Shown: positions 1 to 6,228 of the stretch, piece by piece
Layout of the letters: every line of letters starts with the position of its first letter
How positions within the stretch are numbered: the stretch's first letter is position 1
Assembly (NCBI GenBank): GCA_934693235.1
Contig: CAKUUY010000032.1
Span: forward strand, 1 to 11,367
Reading direction: 5' to 3'
DNA: 11,367 bases
DNA from: an uncultured Candidatus Melainabacteria bacterium
GTDB lineage: Bacteria; Cyanobacteriota; Vampirovibrionia; Gastranaerophilales; Gastranaerophilaceae
Position numbers and translations under genes: made by a program
The notes under the pieces: model-generated
Told to the model about the DNA's origin: nothing
The model's input: the letters and a program-made list of their open reading frames with translations, nothing else
The model's database searches: none

Positions 1-8
1 ATTATGAA

Positions 9-16
9 CCTCCTTT
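9..16 (-). promoter_or_regulatory. Strong Shine-Dalgarno of a gene starting at or past the left edge
   Basis: The minus strand reads AAAGGAGG here, followed by TTCATAAT up to position 1. If the next base off the window is G, the sequence gives ATA-ATG with a six-base spacing, so the start codon probably begins at position 2. The gene itself is outside the window. Confidence 0.6.
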
Positions 17-80
17 TTCCTTATGCATACAGTAATAGAAACCATTCTCTCTTCCGCATGCTTATGTCTCGACAAAATTT

Positions 81-108
81 ATTATAGCATTTTATTTCAA
101 TTTGGCAA
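81..108 (-). promoter_or_regulatory. Sigma-70-type promoter for a gene off the left edge
   Basis: Read on the minus strand, TTGCCA (positions 108-103) and TATAAT (86-81) are separated by 16 bp, and TG lies one base before the -10, making it an extended -10. Transcription should start near 74 and run off the left edge. The implied leader is about 70 nt and contains the palindromes GCATGC (56-61) and TATGCATA (22-29), which might form a small structure. No coding sequence is visible between the promoter and the edge. Confidence 0.7.
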
Positions 109-202
109 GTGTTTTTCAAAAATTTTTTCAATATAAGCATAATATAGTGCGGTTTTTACTGGGCTAATAACCTTGAAAAGCTTGTTAAACATATAAAAAT
201 TA

Positions 203-1075
203 CTAATTATAAGATTTCGGGTCAACACGAGCAAATTTTACGTCTTTGTAAAAATATTGTAAAATTTGATAGGCATTATAGCCTTGTTTAGCCAAATTAT
301 TGGCACCATGTTGAGACATCCCGACTCCATGTCCGTTTTTTTTAATATTATCATCAAATGATGGAACAGAACGAAGATATGGCAAATTATTCCCCCAACT
401 GTTTGTATTTGTCATTCCGCCTGCTGAAGCTGAATAATAAGCACTGATAACTTTCATATTATAAGTTAGTACAATTCCTTTTGTTTGGTCAACTGCATAG
501 TTTGTTGCAGATGTCTCGGCTGATGCCCCTCGATATGCTTGATCTTCAGGGGTGTCTTTTAAGTCGTAACCGTATCTTGCACGCTTGCCAAGGTTTGCAA
601 GAGCATAACTTCTGGCTGCAATTGCTTGGGCTTTATGCGCTTCCATAGCCCAACTTGACGGCATTTCTGATGGTACAACTCCTCTTATATAATCTTCTAG
701 CGGAACATTATTTATTACCGTTAGTTTTCCGTTTTTATTTTGAATCATTATAATTCCGCGGTACCAAAGCCCTTTTGCACTGACAAAGCCCGCACTTGTT
801 GGTTTAATGACAATATTGTCGGAGTTTACTTTATAAAATTTTCCTTTATATTGAATTGCCATCAAATTGTGATAAGGCTTTATTTCGTAGCCTTTCATTG
901 CTTCTAAATCGCAAATGCTGTGATTTGTATTTGCATCAATTATTACTCCTTTTACGGAAGTTCCAATTGCTGCTGACTCTACAGTTGTTTGAAGACCTAT
1001 TTTTATTGCATAACAAGGTGACGCAAAGATTTGCGATAAGATTAACACTGAAAGTATTATTATAACCTTTTTCAC
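203..1075 (-). CDS. SpoIID/LytB-type peptidoglycan-processing protein, exported, compact form
   Basis: Exported protein of the SpoIID/LytB family. B. subtilis SpoIID is a lytic transglycosylase that cleaves glycan strands lacking stem peptides; in non-sporulating bacteria the role is cell-wall remodelling. Numbering from the upstream ATG at 1093, residues 7-29 are a signal peptide (VKK, a hydrophobic run, then CYA), residues 125-245 carry the SpoIID core with VVPSEMP (E143 matches the catalytic Glu), AQAIAARSYAL and an SASAGG...SWG...PYL stretch, and GHGVGMSQHGA is at 254-264. The segment that usually separates PYL from GHGVGMSQ appears almost absent, so the domain is shorter than typical. 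I prefer the GTG start at 1075: the ATG at 1093 overlaps a perfect -10 box, and the GTG gives a classic MKK signal peptide. The ATG start would add six residues (203-1093). It lies 16 bp after the 212-aa gene when measured from that ATG. Confidence 0.85.
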   Translation of the reverse strand: MKKVIIILSVLILSQIFASPCYAIKIGLQTTVESAAIGTSVKGVIIDANTNHSICDLEAMKGYEIKPYHNLMAIQYKGKFYKVNSDNIVIKPTSAGFVSAKGLWYRGIIMIQNKNGKLTVINNVPLEDYIRGVVPSEMPSSWAMEAHKAQAIAARSYALANLGKRARYGYDLKDTPEDQAYRGASAETSATNYAVDQTKGIVLTYNMKVISAYYSASAGGMTNTNSWGNNLPYLRSVPSFDDNIKKNGHGVGMSQHGANNLAKQGYNAYQILQYFYKDVKFARVDPKSYN

Positions 1076-1081
1076 AATTCC

Positions 1082-1090
1082 ATTATAACA
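1082..1090 (-). promoter_or_regulatory. Extended -10 promoter overlapping the spoIID-like start
   Basis: The minus strand reads TGTTATAAT, a perfect extended -10 (TGnTATAAT), in the gap between the two minus-strand genes. There is no good -35, as expected for an extended -10 promoter. The predicted start site, seven bases downstream, is the G of the GTG codon at 1075, which would give a leaderless mRNA. Confidence 0.6.
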
Positions 1091-1109
1091 CATTCAGATG
1101 CAAATGTGT

Positions 1110-1748
1110 TTAAGTCATTCGATTGATTTTTTGCGATTTCTTTTCTGGCAAACCTAAATTTGCTTTTACCCTGTTTGCGATAGGTTTCCCTAACTCTTGG
1201 CCTATTGAATACGATGTCATAGAGCCGGCTACAAAGGTTAAACCTTTTACTATCGCTCCTGCTTTCCCTTTTAATTTGTGTTTTTCAAGGTATTCAAATA
1301 TAGGTTTCCCGATTTTACTTTCAGATAATTTTTTTATTCCGTCTTGAACAGTTTTGGAAGATGCGACATCATCATAATGTCGTTTAATCATTCCCTCTCC
1401 GAGAAACATTGCTGATAATGCTGCAGTTTCCGTAATTCCGGTTTTTATTTTATCATCTGACATTGCTGTTTTGACAACACCTGATGCACAAATTAACGGA
1501 TTTACATTATTTATTGCAAATTGTGTAGCTTTCCCGGCGTACTCAAAAGCCTTGTTTTGTTTCGCAAGGTCAGAAAATACGCTGACGGCACTTCGAGCTG
1601 AATTTGCGATTGCTCCGTCATATTTTGCAACTTCCTGAACAAGTCCTGCGGTTTGTCCGTAAGTTACAGCGCCTCTGCCGACATCGCCGTCTTTAGTTTT
1701 GTCCGCATTTCTATATGCAAATATTCCTGATGCTACTGCACTGAACAT
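1110..1748 (-). CDS. Unrecognised 212-aa protein with Gly/Ala-rich hydrophobic helices
   Basis: I do not recognise this protein. It has no signal peptide cleavage site, no catalytic motif and no cysteine cluster. It looks helical, alternating charged segments (DKTKDGD near residue 20, ESKIGKP near 145) with Ala/Gly/Ser-rich hydrophobic stretches at about 80-95, 105-120 and 164-182 that could be amphipathic or weakly membrane-inserting. The C-terminus is basic (KKSQKINR). It lies upstream of the spoIID-like gene on the same strand with a short gap, so readthrough is possible, though that gene has its own promoter. The start codon has no convincing Shine-Dalgarno; AGG lies ten bases away, and TATTAT (1758-1753) ends four bases before the ATG. 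The reading frame and absence of competing starts support a real gene; function unknown. Confidence 0.7.
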   Translation of the reverse strand: MFSAVASGIFAYRNADKTKDGDVGRGAVTYGQTAGLVQEVAKYDGAIANSARSAVSVFSDLAKQNKAFEYAGKATQFAINNVNPLICASGVVKTAMSDDKIKTGITETAALSAMFLGEGMIKRHYDDVASSKTVQDGIKKLSESKIGKPIFEYLEKHKLKGKAGAIVKGLTFVAGSMTSYSIGQELGKPIANRVKANLGLPEKKSQKINRMT

Positions 1749-1845
1749 TACAATAATACCTATTAAACTACACTACATTTATATAAAGTAATTTTGTTAG
1801 GGGAAATTGCGCGAGTGTGAAGAAGTTGTTACAATATTTGTTGAA

Positions 1846-1982
1846 GTGAATAGGTGAATAAGAAAATAAGTAAATAAGTGCGTATAGCTCGCTCTGCTCG
1901 AAAACAATTTTTGGTGCGATAGCACCTGAAATGAACTTATTAACCTATCACCTATTCACCTATCACCTATTCACTTATTCAC
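1846..1982. repeat. Octamer-arm inverted repeat, element A
   Basis: This 137-bp palindromic element lies in the 311-base gap between 1748 and 2060. The left arm is four octamers (GTGAATAG, GTGAATAA, GAAAATAA, GTAAATAA; 1846-1877) ending at GTGC. The right arm (1937-1982), read on the minus strand, is GTGAATAA, GTGAATAG, GTGATAG, GTGAATAG, GTGATAG, GTTAATAA, ending at GTTC, with two units shortened to seven bases. The core contains a perfect GGTGC-GATA-GCACC hairpin (1913-1926). The rest of the gap holds only the promoter at 2025-2052. Confidence 0.8.
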
Positions 1983-2024
1983 CCCTCAACAAAAAATGAA
2001 CAATTCTCAAAAAAAATCGTTCTA

Positions 2025-2052
2025 TTGATATTAGTGAAAAAACTGTTATAAT
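2025..2052 (+). promoter_or_regulatory. Strong extended -10 promoter for the envelope/Ton block
   Basis: TTGATA (2025-2030), a 16-bp spacer and TATAAT (2047-2052), with TG at 2044-2045 one base before the -10. This is the best promoter in the window. The start site should fall at 2059-2060, on or next to the ATG of the following gene, which has no Shine-Dalgarno; the message is therefore predicted to be leaderless. Confidence 0.8.
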
Positions 2053-2059
2053 ATAGACT

Positions 2060-2644
2060 ATGAAAAAATTATTACTAATTCTCGTGTTACTTTTAATACC
2101 AACAATTACTATGGCAGAAGATTTGCCTAATGTTCAACTGCCATTGAGAGATTACCATGGGATAATTATTCCGGCAGGAACTTTTATTCCTGTTATGAAT
2201 GCTCAAGAAATTTCTACTCAAAATTGTTCCGAAGGTTATAAAGTTCGGTTTGTTTCAACGAATGATTTATTTTTACATGATACAAATATAATTCCCAAAG
2301 ATACAACTTTTTACGGTTATATAGAAAAGATTAATGATCCTGTTATCGGAACTAATGCTTCAATGAAAATCAGAATTTCTAAAATGGCATACGCTGACGG
2401 TTATGAAATTCCTGTAAAGGGTTATTTGTATACATCTAATAACAATTTGTTTGGCGGTGGAATTTCTGAACCCGTAAAATATAAACCAATGGCTCAAAGA
2501 CAAGTTCGTGTTAAGAAAACTACAATTCAAATGGTACCGTCATATGAACGGAAAATGGGTACACATACTACGATTGAGGCTGGTTCAAACGAAATTATTA
2601 TTCTAACTTCGCCAACTTGGATAACACATACCTTAACAGATTGA
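2060..2644 (+). CDS. Secreted beta-rich protein, VirB10/TrbI-barrel-like (first of tandem pair)
   Basis: 194-aa exported protein with a signal peptide (residues 1-19, ending TMA before EDLP). The mature part has a pattern resembling the C-terminal beta-barrel of VirB10/TrbI: IIPAGTFIPV at 36-45, a second turn IIPKDTTFYG at 77-86, DGYEIPVKG at 113-121, and a closing IEAGSNEIIILTSP at 172-185. The same landmarks occur in the same order in the next gene, so the two look like diverged paralogues. This copy lacks the Gly/Ala-rich helical insert of its neighbour. There is no Shine-Dalgarno; the ATG sits eight bases after a perfect -10. It is 48 bp from the next gene, whose promoter starts in this gene's last codons. 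The family resemblance is by eye only; function unknown, probably periplasmic or outer-membrane associated. Confidence 0.7.
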   Translation: MKKLLLILVLLLIPTITMAEDLPNVQLPLRDYHGIIIPAGTFIPVMNAQEISTQNCSEGYKVRFVSTNDLFLHDTNIIPKDTTFYGYIEKINDPVIGTNASMKIRISKMAYADGYEIPVKGYLYTSNNNLFGGGISEPVKYKPMAQRQVRVKKTTIQMVPSYERKMGTHTTIEAGSNEIIILTSPTWITHTLTD

Positions 2645-2669
2645 CTTATTAGAAATTATAAAATACAAT
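2641..2669 (+). promoter_or_regulatory. Promoter for the second secreted protein, overlapping the upstream stop
   Basis: TTGACT (2641-2646) and TACAAT (2664-2669) are separated by 17 bp; each matches consensus at five of six bases. The TGA stop of the upstream gene lies inside the -35. A start near 2676 gives a leader of about 17 nt with Shine-Dalgarno GAGAGG at 2681-2686. The rest of the Ton block may be expressed from here independently of the first gene. Confidence 0.65.
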
Positions 2670-2692
2670 GTATTAGATAAGAGAGGTATATT

Positions 2693-3433
2693 ATGAAGAA
2701 AATTGGATTTATATTAACAGCAATGATTTTAACTGCAGGTATGGCTTATTCTGCGCAAAATTTTAATGTTCAACAAAATTCAGAGGTTCCATTGTACCAG
2801 GAAAAATATTATCCGACACAAACAGTAAGGGGAAATCAAACTTTGAAAGGAAGTGTTGTAACAGTTCCGGCAGGTCAGAATATGCCTGTTGTCGTCACTA
2901 CTCCAATCAGTTCTGAAACAATGGCTGTAGGGCAGAATGTTACTGTTGCATTAGGTTCTGATTTTTATTATAACGGGAATTTGATTGCCCCTGCAGGAAG
3001 CACTGTTACAGGTACGGCAATTGAAGTTTCTAAAGCAAAACATGGAAGCATGAATGGTAAGCTTTTGCTTCGATTTACACAAATAGTAACTCCGTATGGG
3101 GTTCAAATTCCTATTTCTGCAGTTGTAAAAACAACCGACAATACAGGTGTTTTGGTAGGCGGGACTAAAATGGATGTAACAAAAAGTTATGGTAAAGACG
3201 TAGCAATCGGAGCAGGCGCGGGTGCACTTGCCGGTTTGGTTGTTTCGCCTTTAGCAGGTGGAAGTGTAGGTAAAGGAACGGCTTTAGCAACTGCAGTAGG
3301 TGCAGGTGGTGGAGTTGTTAAGTCAATTTGGGATAAAGGTAATGATGTTGTAATACCTGCAAATTCAGCAATTCAATTGACTCTTACCCAACCGATTACT
3401 GTAAATCCTGCAATTTTTAACAACAATTATTAG
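2693..3433 (+). CDS. Secreted VirB10/TrbI-barrel-like protein with glycine-zipper-like insert
   Basis: 246-aa exported protein; signal peptide at residues 1-20 (MKKIGF..., ending AYSA). Barrel-like landmarks are TVPAGQNMPVVV (57-68), IAPAGSTVTG (98-107), YGVQIPISA (135-143) and a closing IPANSAIQLTLTQP (221-234). VirB10/TrbI proteins share this alternation of PAG turns and strands and also insert a small helical segment into the barrel; here a Gly/Ala-rich hydrophobic stretch at 171-208 occupies that position and resembles a glycine-zipper membrane hairpin. No other conjugation or type IV secretion gene is present, so a transfer role is not implied. It has a Shine-Dalgarno (GAGAGG) and its own promoter, and precedes tonB by 72 bp. 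An envelope scaffold or channel partner of the Ton system is a plausible inference. Confidence 0.75.
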   Translation: MKKIGFILTAMILTAGMAYSAQNFNVQQNSEVPLYQEKYYPTQTVRGNQTLKGSVVTVPAGQNMPVVVTTPISSETMAVGQNVTVALGSDFYYNGNLIAPAGSTVTGTAIEVSKAKHGSMNGKLLLRFTQIVTPYGVQIPISAVVKTTDNTGVLVGGTKMDVTKSYGKDVAIGAGAGALAGLVVSPLAGGSVGKGTALATAVGAGGGVVKSIWDKGNDVVIPANSAIQLTLTQPITVNPAIFNNNY

Positions 3434-3445
3434 AAACTCGGGTAA

Positions 3446-3475
3446 TAATTTTATTTTTGTTTTAAAATAAAATTA
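3446..3475 (+). other. AT-only 12-bp hairpin between the secreted protein and tonB
   Basis: TAATTTTATTTT (3446-3457) and its exact complement (3464-3475) flank a six-base loop. The stem is all A-T and no U-run follows, so it is not a standard terminator. It could modulate readthrough or mark an RNA processing site ahead of tonB. Confidence 0.5.
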
Positions 3476-3505
3476 AATCACGAAGTCAGATACTGGGGAA
3501 AATAA

Positions 3506-4699
3506 ATGTCCTTATTAGGAAAATATACAGAAAATTTAATAGAAGATGAAGAGTTAGAACAAAATACAGGTTATACAACTCCTGCTGTTTTGAAAAATGA
3601 TGAAGATATAAGTTTGAAAAAATCAATACTTATTTCAGCTCTTCTACATCCGACAGCAATAGGTATTTGGGCTTTAATTTTGCTCATCCTTGCAATGATG
3701 GGAATTTCATTAACAATATTTGAAAAACCAAAACCAAAAACTAACGATATTGAGTTTGTGCTTGTGGACAAGGAGGAAACTCCTATAAATAAGAATACTC
3801 CTTATCGTGCGGATATAAATTCACGTGCAGGCGGGCATCATGATCCGACAAGAAAAGTTTCTATGCCATCTCCGGCTCCAGGAACTCCAAAGCAGGCGAC
3901 TCCAAAAACATCAAAACCTGCTCAACAACCAGCTGCACATCAAAATCCGTTACAAAAAATTGTTAAACAGGTGACACATCAGGCAACAACTCCTGCACCT
4001 GCTAAAAAACCGTCTCAAACTCAGGCAACAGCAGGACCTAAAAGGCCAGAACAGGCAAAACCGGCTCCACCAACTGCTCGTCCGTCTTTGAAGCCACCTA
4101 CAACTCCGAGACCGGTTGCAAAGCCGTCTTCACCATTTGCAGTTCCCGTTCCAAAAGGGGGAACAGGTACAGGTAGATATTCAACAGGACCAATTAGTGG
4201 TTCAGGAACATCATCCAGAGGAGGTGGAGCTGGTGGAACATCTTCTGTCGGTCGCGGGAACCATGTTGCAGGCCCATCACTTGCTCCAACGGGCGGTTCT
4301 GGAAACAGAATTGCTAAAGGCGGAGGTGGAGGAACAGGTGGTTACGGCAATCCAGGTCCTGGAAATCCAAACGGCAGACCTGGTATTGATGCTGTAAGAG
4401 AACCTGATTTTGGCCCATACATGCGTGAATTACAAAGGCGTATAAAAATGAACTGGGATCCGCCAAAAGGGAATGAAAGTAAACGTGTAGTCTTATTGTT
4501 TAAAATTGCAAAAGATGGCAGATTGTTGTCTTGCAGTGTATTCAAATCATCAGGACTCCCTGGAGCTGATAAAGCGGCTATAAGTGCAGTTCAAGCGACA
4601 GCTCCGTTCAGACCGTTGCCGGCAGAGTTTAAAGGTCAAAGTATAGATATTCAATTTACGTTTGATTATAACGTATTTGGAGCGCAAGGTTATCATTAG
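3506..4699 (+). CDS. TonB/TolA-type energy transducer with long Pro- and Gly-rich linker
   Basis: 397-aa inner-membrane-anchored protein that passes energy from the ExbB-ExbD motor across the periplasm. Residues 1-40 are an acidic cytoplasmic N-terminus. One membrane helix spans about 41-72 and begins with S44-x3-H48, the Ser/His pair that TonB and TolA need for coupling to ExbB/ExbD or TolQ/TolR. Residues 121-216 are Pro/Lys/Ala-rich, typical of the extended TonB spacer, and 217-290 are Gly/Ser-rich, which is less usual. The C-terminal TonB/TolA domain (about 302-390) shows FGPYMRELQRRIK, NWDPP, a VVLLFKI strand, DGRL, SSG, a D-AA-AV helix and PFRPLP. The Shine-Dalgarno is GGGGA at 3495-3499. 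The cluster has no Tol-Pal or receptor gene, so a TonB or TolA role cannot be chosen firmly. Confidence 0.9.
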   Translation: MSLLGKYTENLIEDEELEQNTGYTTPAVLKNDEDISLKKSILISALLHPTAIGIWALILLILAMMGISLTIFEKPKPKTNDIEFVLVDKEETPINKNTPYRADINSRAGGHHDPTRKVSMPSPAPGTPKQATPKTSKPAQQPAAHQNPLQKIVKQVTHQATTPAPAKKPSQTQATAGPKRPEQAKPAPPTARPSLKPPTTPRPVAKPSSPFAVPVPKGGTGTGRYSTGPISGSGTSSRGGGAGGTSSVGRGNHVAGPSLAPTGGSGNRIAKGGGGGTGGYGNPGPGNPNGRPGIDAVREPDFGPYMRELQRRIKMNWDPPKGNESKRVVLLFKIAKDGRLLSCSVFKSSGLPGADKAAISAVQATAPFRPLPAEFKGQSIDIQFTFDYNVFGAQGYH

Positions 4700-4713
4700 G
4701 AGCGTGCCGCTCC
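4699..4713 (+). other. GC-rich hairpin at the tonB stop codon
   Basis: GGAGCG-TGC-CGCTCC is a perfect 6-bp stem with a three-base loop. It starts in the TAG stop of the tonB-like gene and stands out in this AT-rich DNA. About 13 bases further, GTTTT-GCAT-AAAAC followed by five T's forms a weak second stem. Together they could be a partial terminator or a 3'-end stabiliser that sets the tonB to exbB ratio. Confidence 0.45.
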
Positions 4714-4789
4714 ACCCGCCCATTAGGTTTTGCATAAAACTTTTTGAGGTAAACGACAAATTTAATCACAAAAGAAAGAGGATAAAATT

Positions 4790-5437
4790 ATGGAACTATT
4801 ATGGAACTCAATTGCAATGGATTGGCCGGTATTAACACCGATTTTGATTTGTTCAATTTTGGTTGTGGCAGTTGTAATTAACAGATTTTCTTACTACAAA
4901 AAGAATAAAAGAGATATCAAACCTTTTATTCGTAAATTACAAATCGAGCTAGAAAAAGGTAACCTTGATGGTGCTCAAACATTAGCAATGCAATGTGATG
5001 GCGTAATCGGAGAAGTTACTGAAGAAGCTGTTAGAATTTTTTCAGACCAAAAAAGTGGTTTTTCTCGTTCATTCGATATTTCAGCTTCATTAGCATCAAG
5101 AAAATTGGAAAGTCACTTGACAATTCTTGGAACAATCGGTGGTGTAGCACCATTCCTAGGTTTGTTTGGTACTGTTGTTAGAATTCTTTTCACATTCCAA
5201 GACTTGGCTGCGCAAGGAAATCAGTCAGCAGCAGTTGCATCAGGTATTGCATCAGCTTTGATTGCTACAGCTTTTGGGTTGGGCGTTGCGATTGTTGCGG
5301 TAATTTTCTACAACTCATTCCAATCAATCGTAAAACGTTATGAAGATGATTTCCAATTAATCAAATTGTTGTTCTTGAGTTTTGTAGATTCTAACGACGA
5401 ATCAACAACTCCAAGCAATGCAAATATATCTTTATAA
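4790..5437 (+). CDS. exbB: ExbB/TolQ/MotA-family proton-channel protein
   Basis: 215-aa inner-membrane protein of the ExbB/TolQ family, which forms a pentameric channel around an ExbD dimer and uses proton flow to energise TonB. Three membrane segments are visible: about 13-32, 108-134 and 150-176, with the usual cytoplasmic stretch between the first and second. Family signatures are TILGTIGGVAPFLGLFGTVV (111-130) in TM2 and SGIASALIATAFGLGVAIVA (151-170) in TM3, including the Thr/Ala positions lining the channel. Length and topology match ExbB. The Shine-Dalgarno is AGAGGA about seven bases before the ATG. It lies 90 bp after the tonB-like gene and 170 bp before exbD1, a gap filled by repeat element B. 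It could equally be called tolQ. Confidence 0.92.
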   Translation: MELLWNSIAMDWPVLTPILICSILVVAVVINRFSYYKKNKRDIKPFIRKLQIELEKGNLDGAQTLAMQCDGVIGEVTEEAVRIFSDQKSGFSRSFDISASLASRKLESHLTILGTIGGVAPFLGLFGTVVRILFTFQDLAAQGNQSAAVASGIASALIATAFGLGVAIVAVIFYNSFQSIVKRYEDDFQLIKLLFLSFVDSNDESTTPSNANISL

Positions 5438-5449
5438 AAAATAAGCAGA

Positions 5450-5566
5450 GTGAATAGGTGAATAAGAAAATAAGAGAATGAGTTCTTTTCATTCGCTTCG
5501 CTTAGAAAATATAGATAACTAAGCCGTAATGCACTTATTATCCTACTCACTTATTTACTTATTCAC
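5450..5566. repeat. Octamer-arm inverted repeat, element B (between exbB and exbD1)
   Basis: The left arm has octamers GTGAATAG, GTGAATAA, GAAAATAA and GAGAATGA (5450-5481), then GTTC. The right arm (5535-5566), read on the minus strand, is GTGAATAA, GTAAATAA, GTGAGTAG, GATAATAA, then GTGC. With G-U pairs, 28 of 33 positions of the two arms could pair in RNA. The core begins with a 21-base stretch identical to element C. Confidence 0.8.
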
Positions 5567-5607
5567 TAAAAACATTGATAAAACTTATACAAGAAAAGGA
5601 ACTAAAA

Positions 5608-6072
5608 ATGTCAATGAAAAACAGCAAGGGTAAAGAAGCCCTGTTCACAGAAATAAATATTACTCCATTAACAGATATCTTTTTAGTACTGTTAATAATT
5701 ATGATGGTTGTCGCTCCGACATTCCAATCAAATGATAGTTCCATAAATGTTCCGGAGATAAACAGCGGAGTTTCTATTGAACAGAAAAATGCGACGGTTT
5801 CTGTAACAAAAGACGGTAATATGTACCTTAATGGCACTCCAATTACAGAAAATAACCTTGTGAACGAATTGACTACATTAAAGCCTCAACTTGAAAAAGC
5901 TGAACTTGTGGTTAAAGCAGATGAAAAAGTTAAGAGTGCAAAGATTATGGAAATTATGAACGCTGCTCAAGATGCCGAGTACAAAAAACTAATCGTTGCA
6001 GGTGAGCCTTTGAGCAAAAAAGAACAAAAAGAACTAGAAAAAGATGCGAATAAAAAACAATTAGGTGGCTAG
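5608..6072 (+). CDS. exbD: ExbD/TolR-family protein, first of a tandem pair
   Basis: 154-aa single-pass protein of the ExbD/TolR family, the proton-carrying dimeric core of the ExbB-ExbD motor. The membrane helix (about 22-37) follows the signature EINITPLTD; D23 is the conserved protonatable Asp. The periplasmic domain (about 45-132) has the family pattern of strands ending in MEIMNAAQDAEYKKLIVAG. A charged Lys/Glu-rich tail (134-154) extends beyond the domain and is absent from the second copy. I place the start at 5608, preceded by AAAAGGA (5594-5600) with seven-base spacing; an in-frame ATG at 5575 lies close to the end of repeat element B and has no ribosome binding site. Same strand as exbB, probably co-transcribed. 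Confidence 0.9.
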   Translation: MSMKNSKGKEALFTEINITPLTDIFLVLLIIMMVVAPTFQSNDSSINVPEINSGVSIEQKNATVSVTKDGNMYLNGTPITENNLVNELTTLKPQLEKAELVVKADEKVKSAKIMEIMNAAQDAEYKKLIVAGEPLSKKEQKELEKDANKKQLGG

Positions 6073-6087
6073 TTAGAAAGTAAAACA

Positions 6088-6178
6088 GTGAATAGGTGAA
6101 TAAGAAAATAAGTGAATAAGTTCTTTTCATTCGCTTCGCTCAGGAAATATGATAACAAACCGAAACGTACTTATTCAC
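6088..6178. repeat. Octamer-arm inverted repeat, element C (between exbD1 and exbD2)
   Basis: The left arm is GTGAATAG, GTGAATAA, GAAAATAA, GTGAATAA (6088-6119), then GTTC. The right arm is shortened to one octamer: GTAC at 6167-6170, then TTATTCAC. The core (6120-6140) is identical to element B for 21 bases and similar beyond. It lies 50 bp upstream of exbD2, matching the 41 bp between element B and exbD1. Confidence 0.78.
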
Positions 6179-6228
6179 CTTATAAAAATTGAAATATTCT
6201 TCTAACAAAAGGAAAAGGGAAATCCAAA

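Noticed and set aside
203..1075. Sporulation locus
   Set aside because: SpoIID/LytB proteins occur in many non-sporulating bacteria, and no other sporulation gene is nearby.
1753..1758. TATTAT as the -10 of the 212-aa gene
   Set aside because: It ends only four bases before the ATG and has no -35 or TG extension, so the implied start site would fall inside the start codon.
2693..3433. Conjugation or type IV secretion locus
   Set aside because: The VirB10/TrbI resemblance is limited to one domain, and no VirB4, VirB9, VirB11, relaxase or coupling protein gene is present.
4116..4397. 93-aa open frame overlapping the tonB linker in another frame
   Set aside because: It is a shifted reading of the Gly/Pro-rich repeats, giving His/Leu/Glu-rich low complexity; the TonB frame has a membrane helix and conserved C-terminal domain.
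5575..5607. Upstream ATG for exbD1
   Set aside because: No ribosome binding site precedes it, whereas AAAAGGA is correctly spaced before the ATG at 5608 and the shorter N-terminus fits ExbD.
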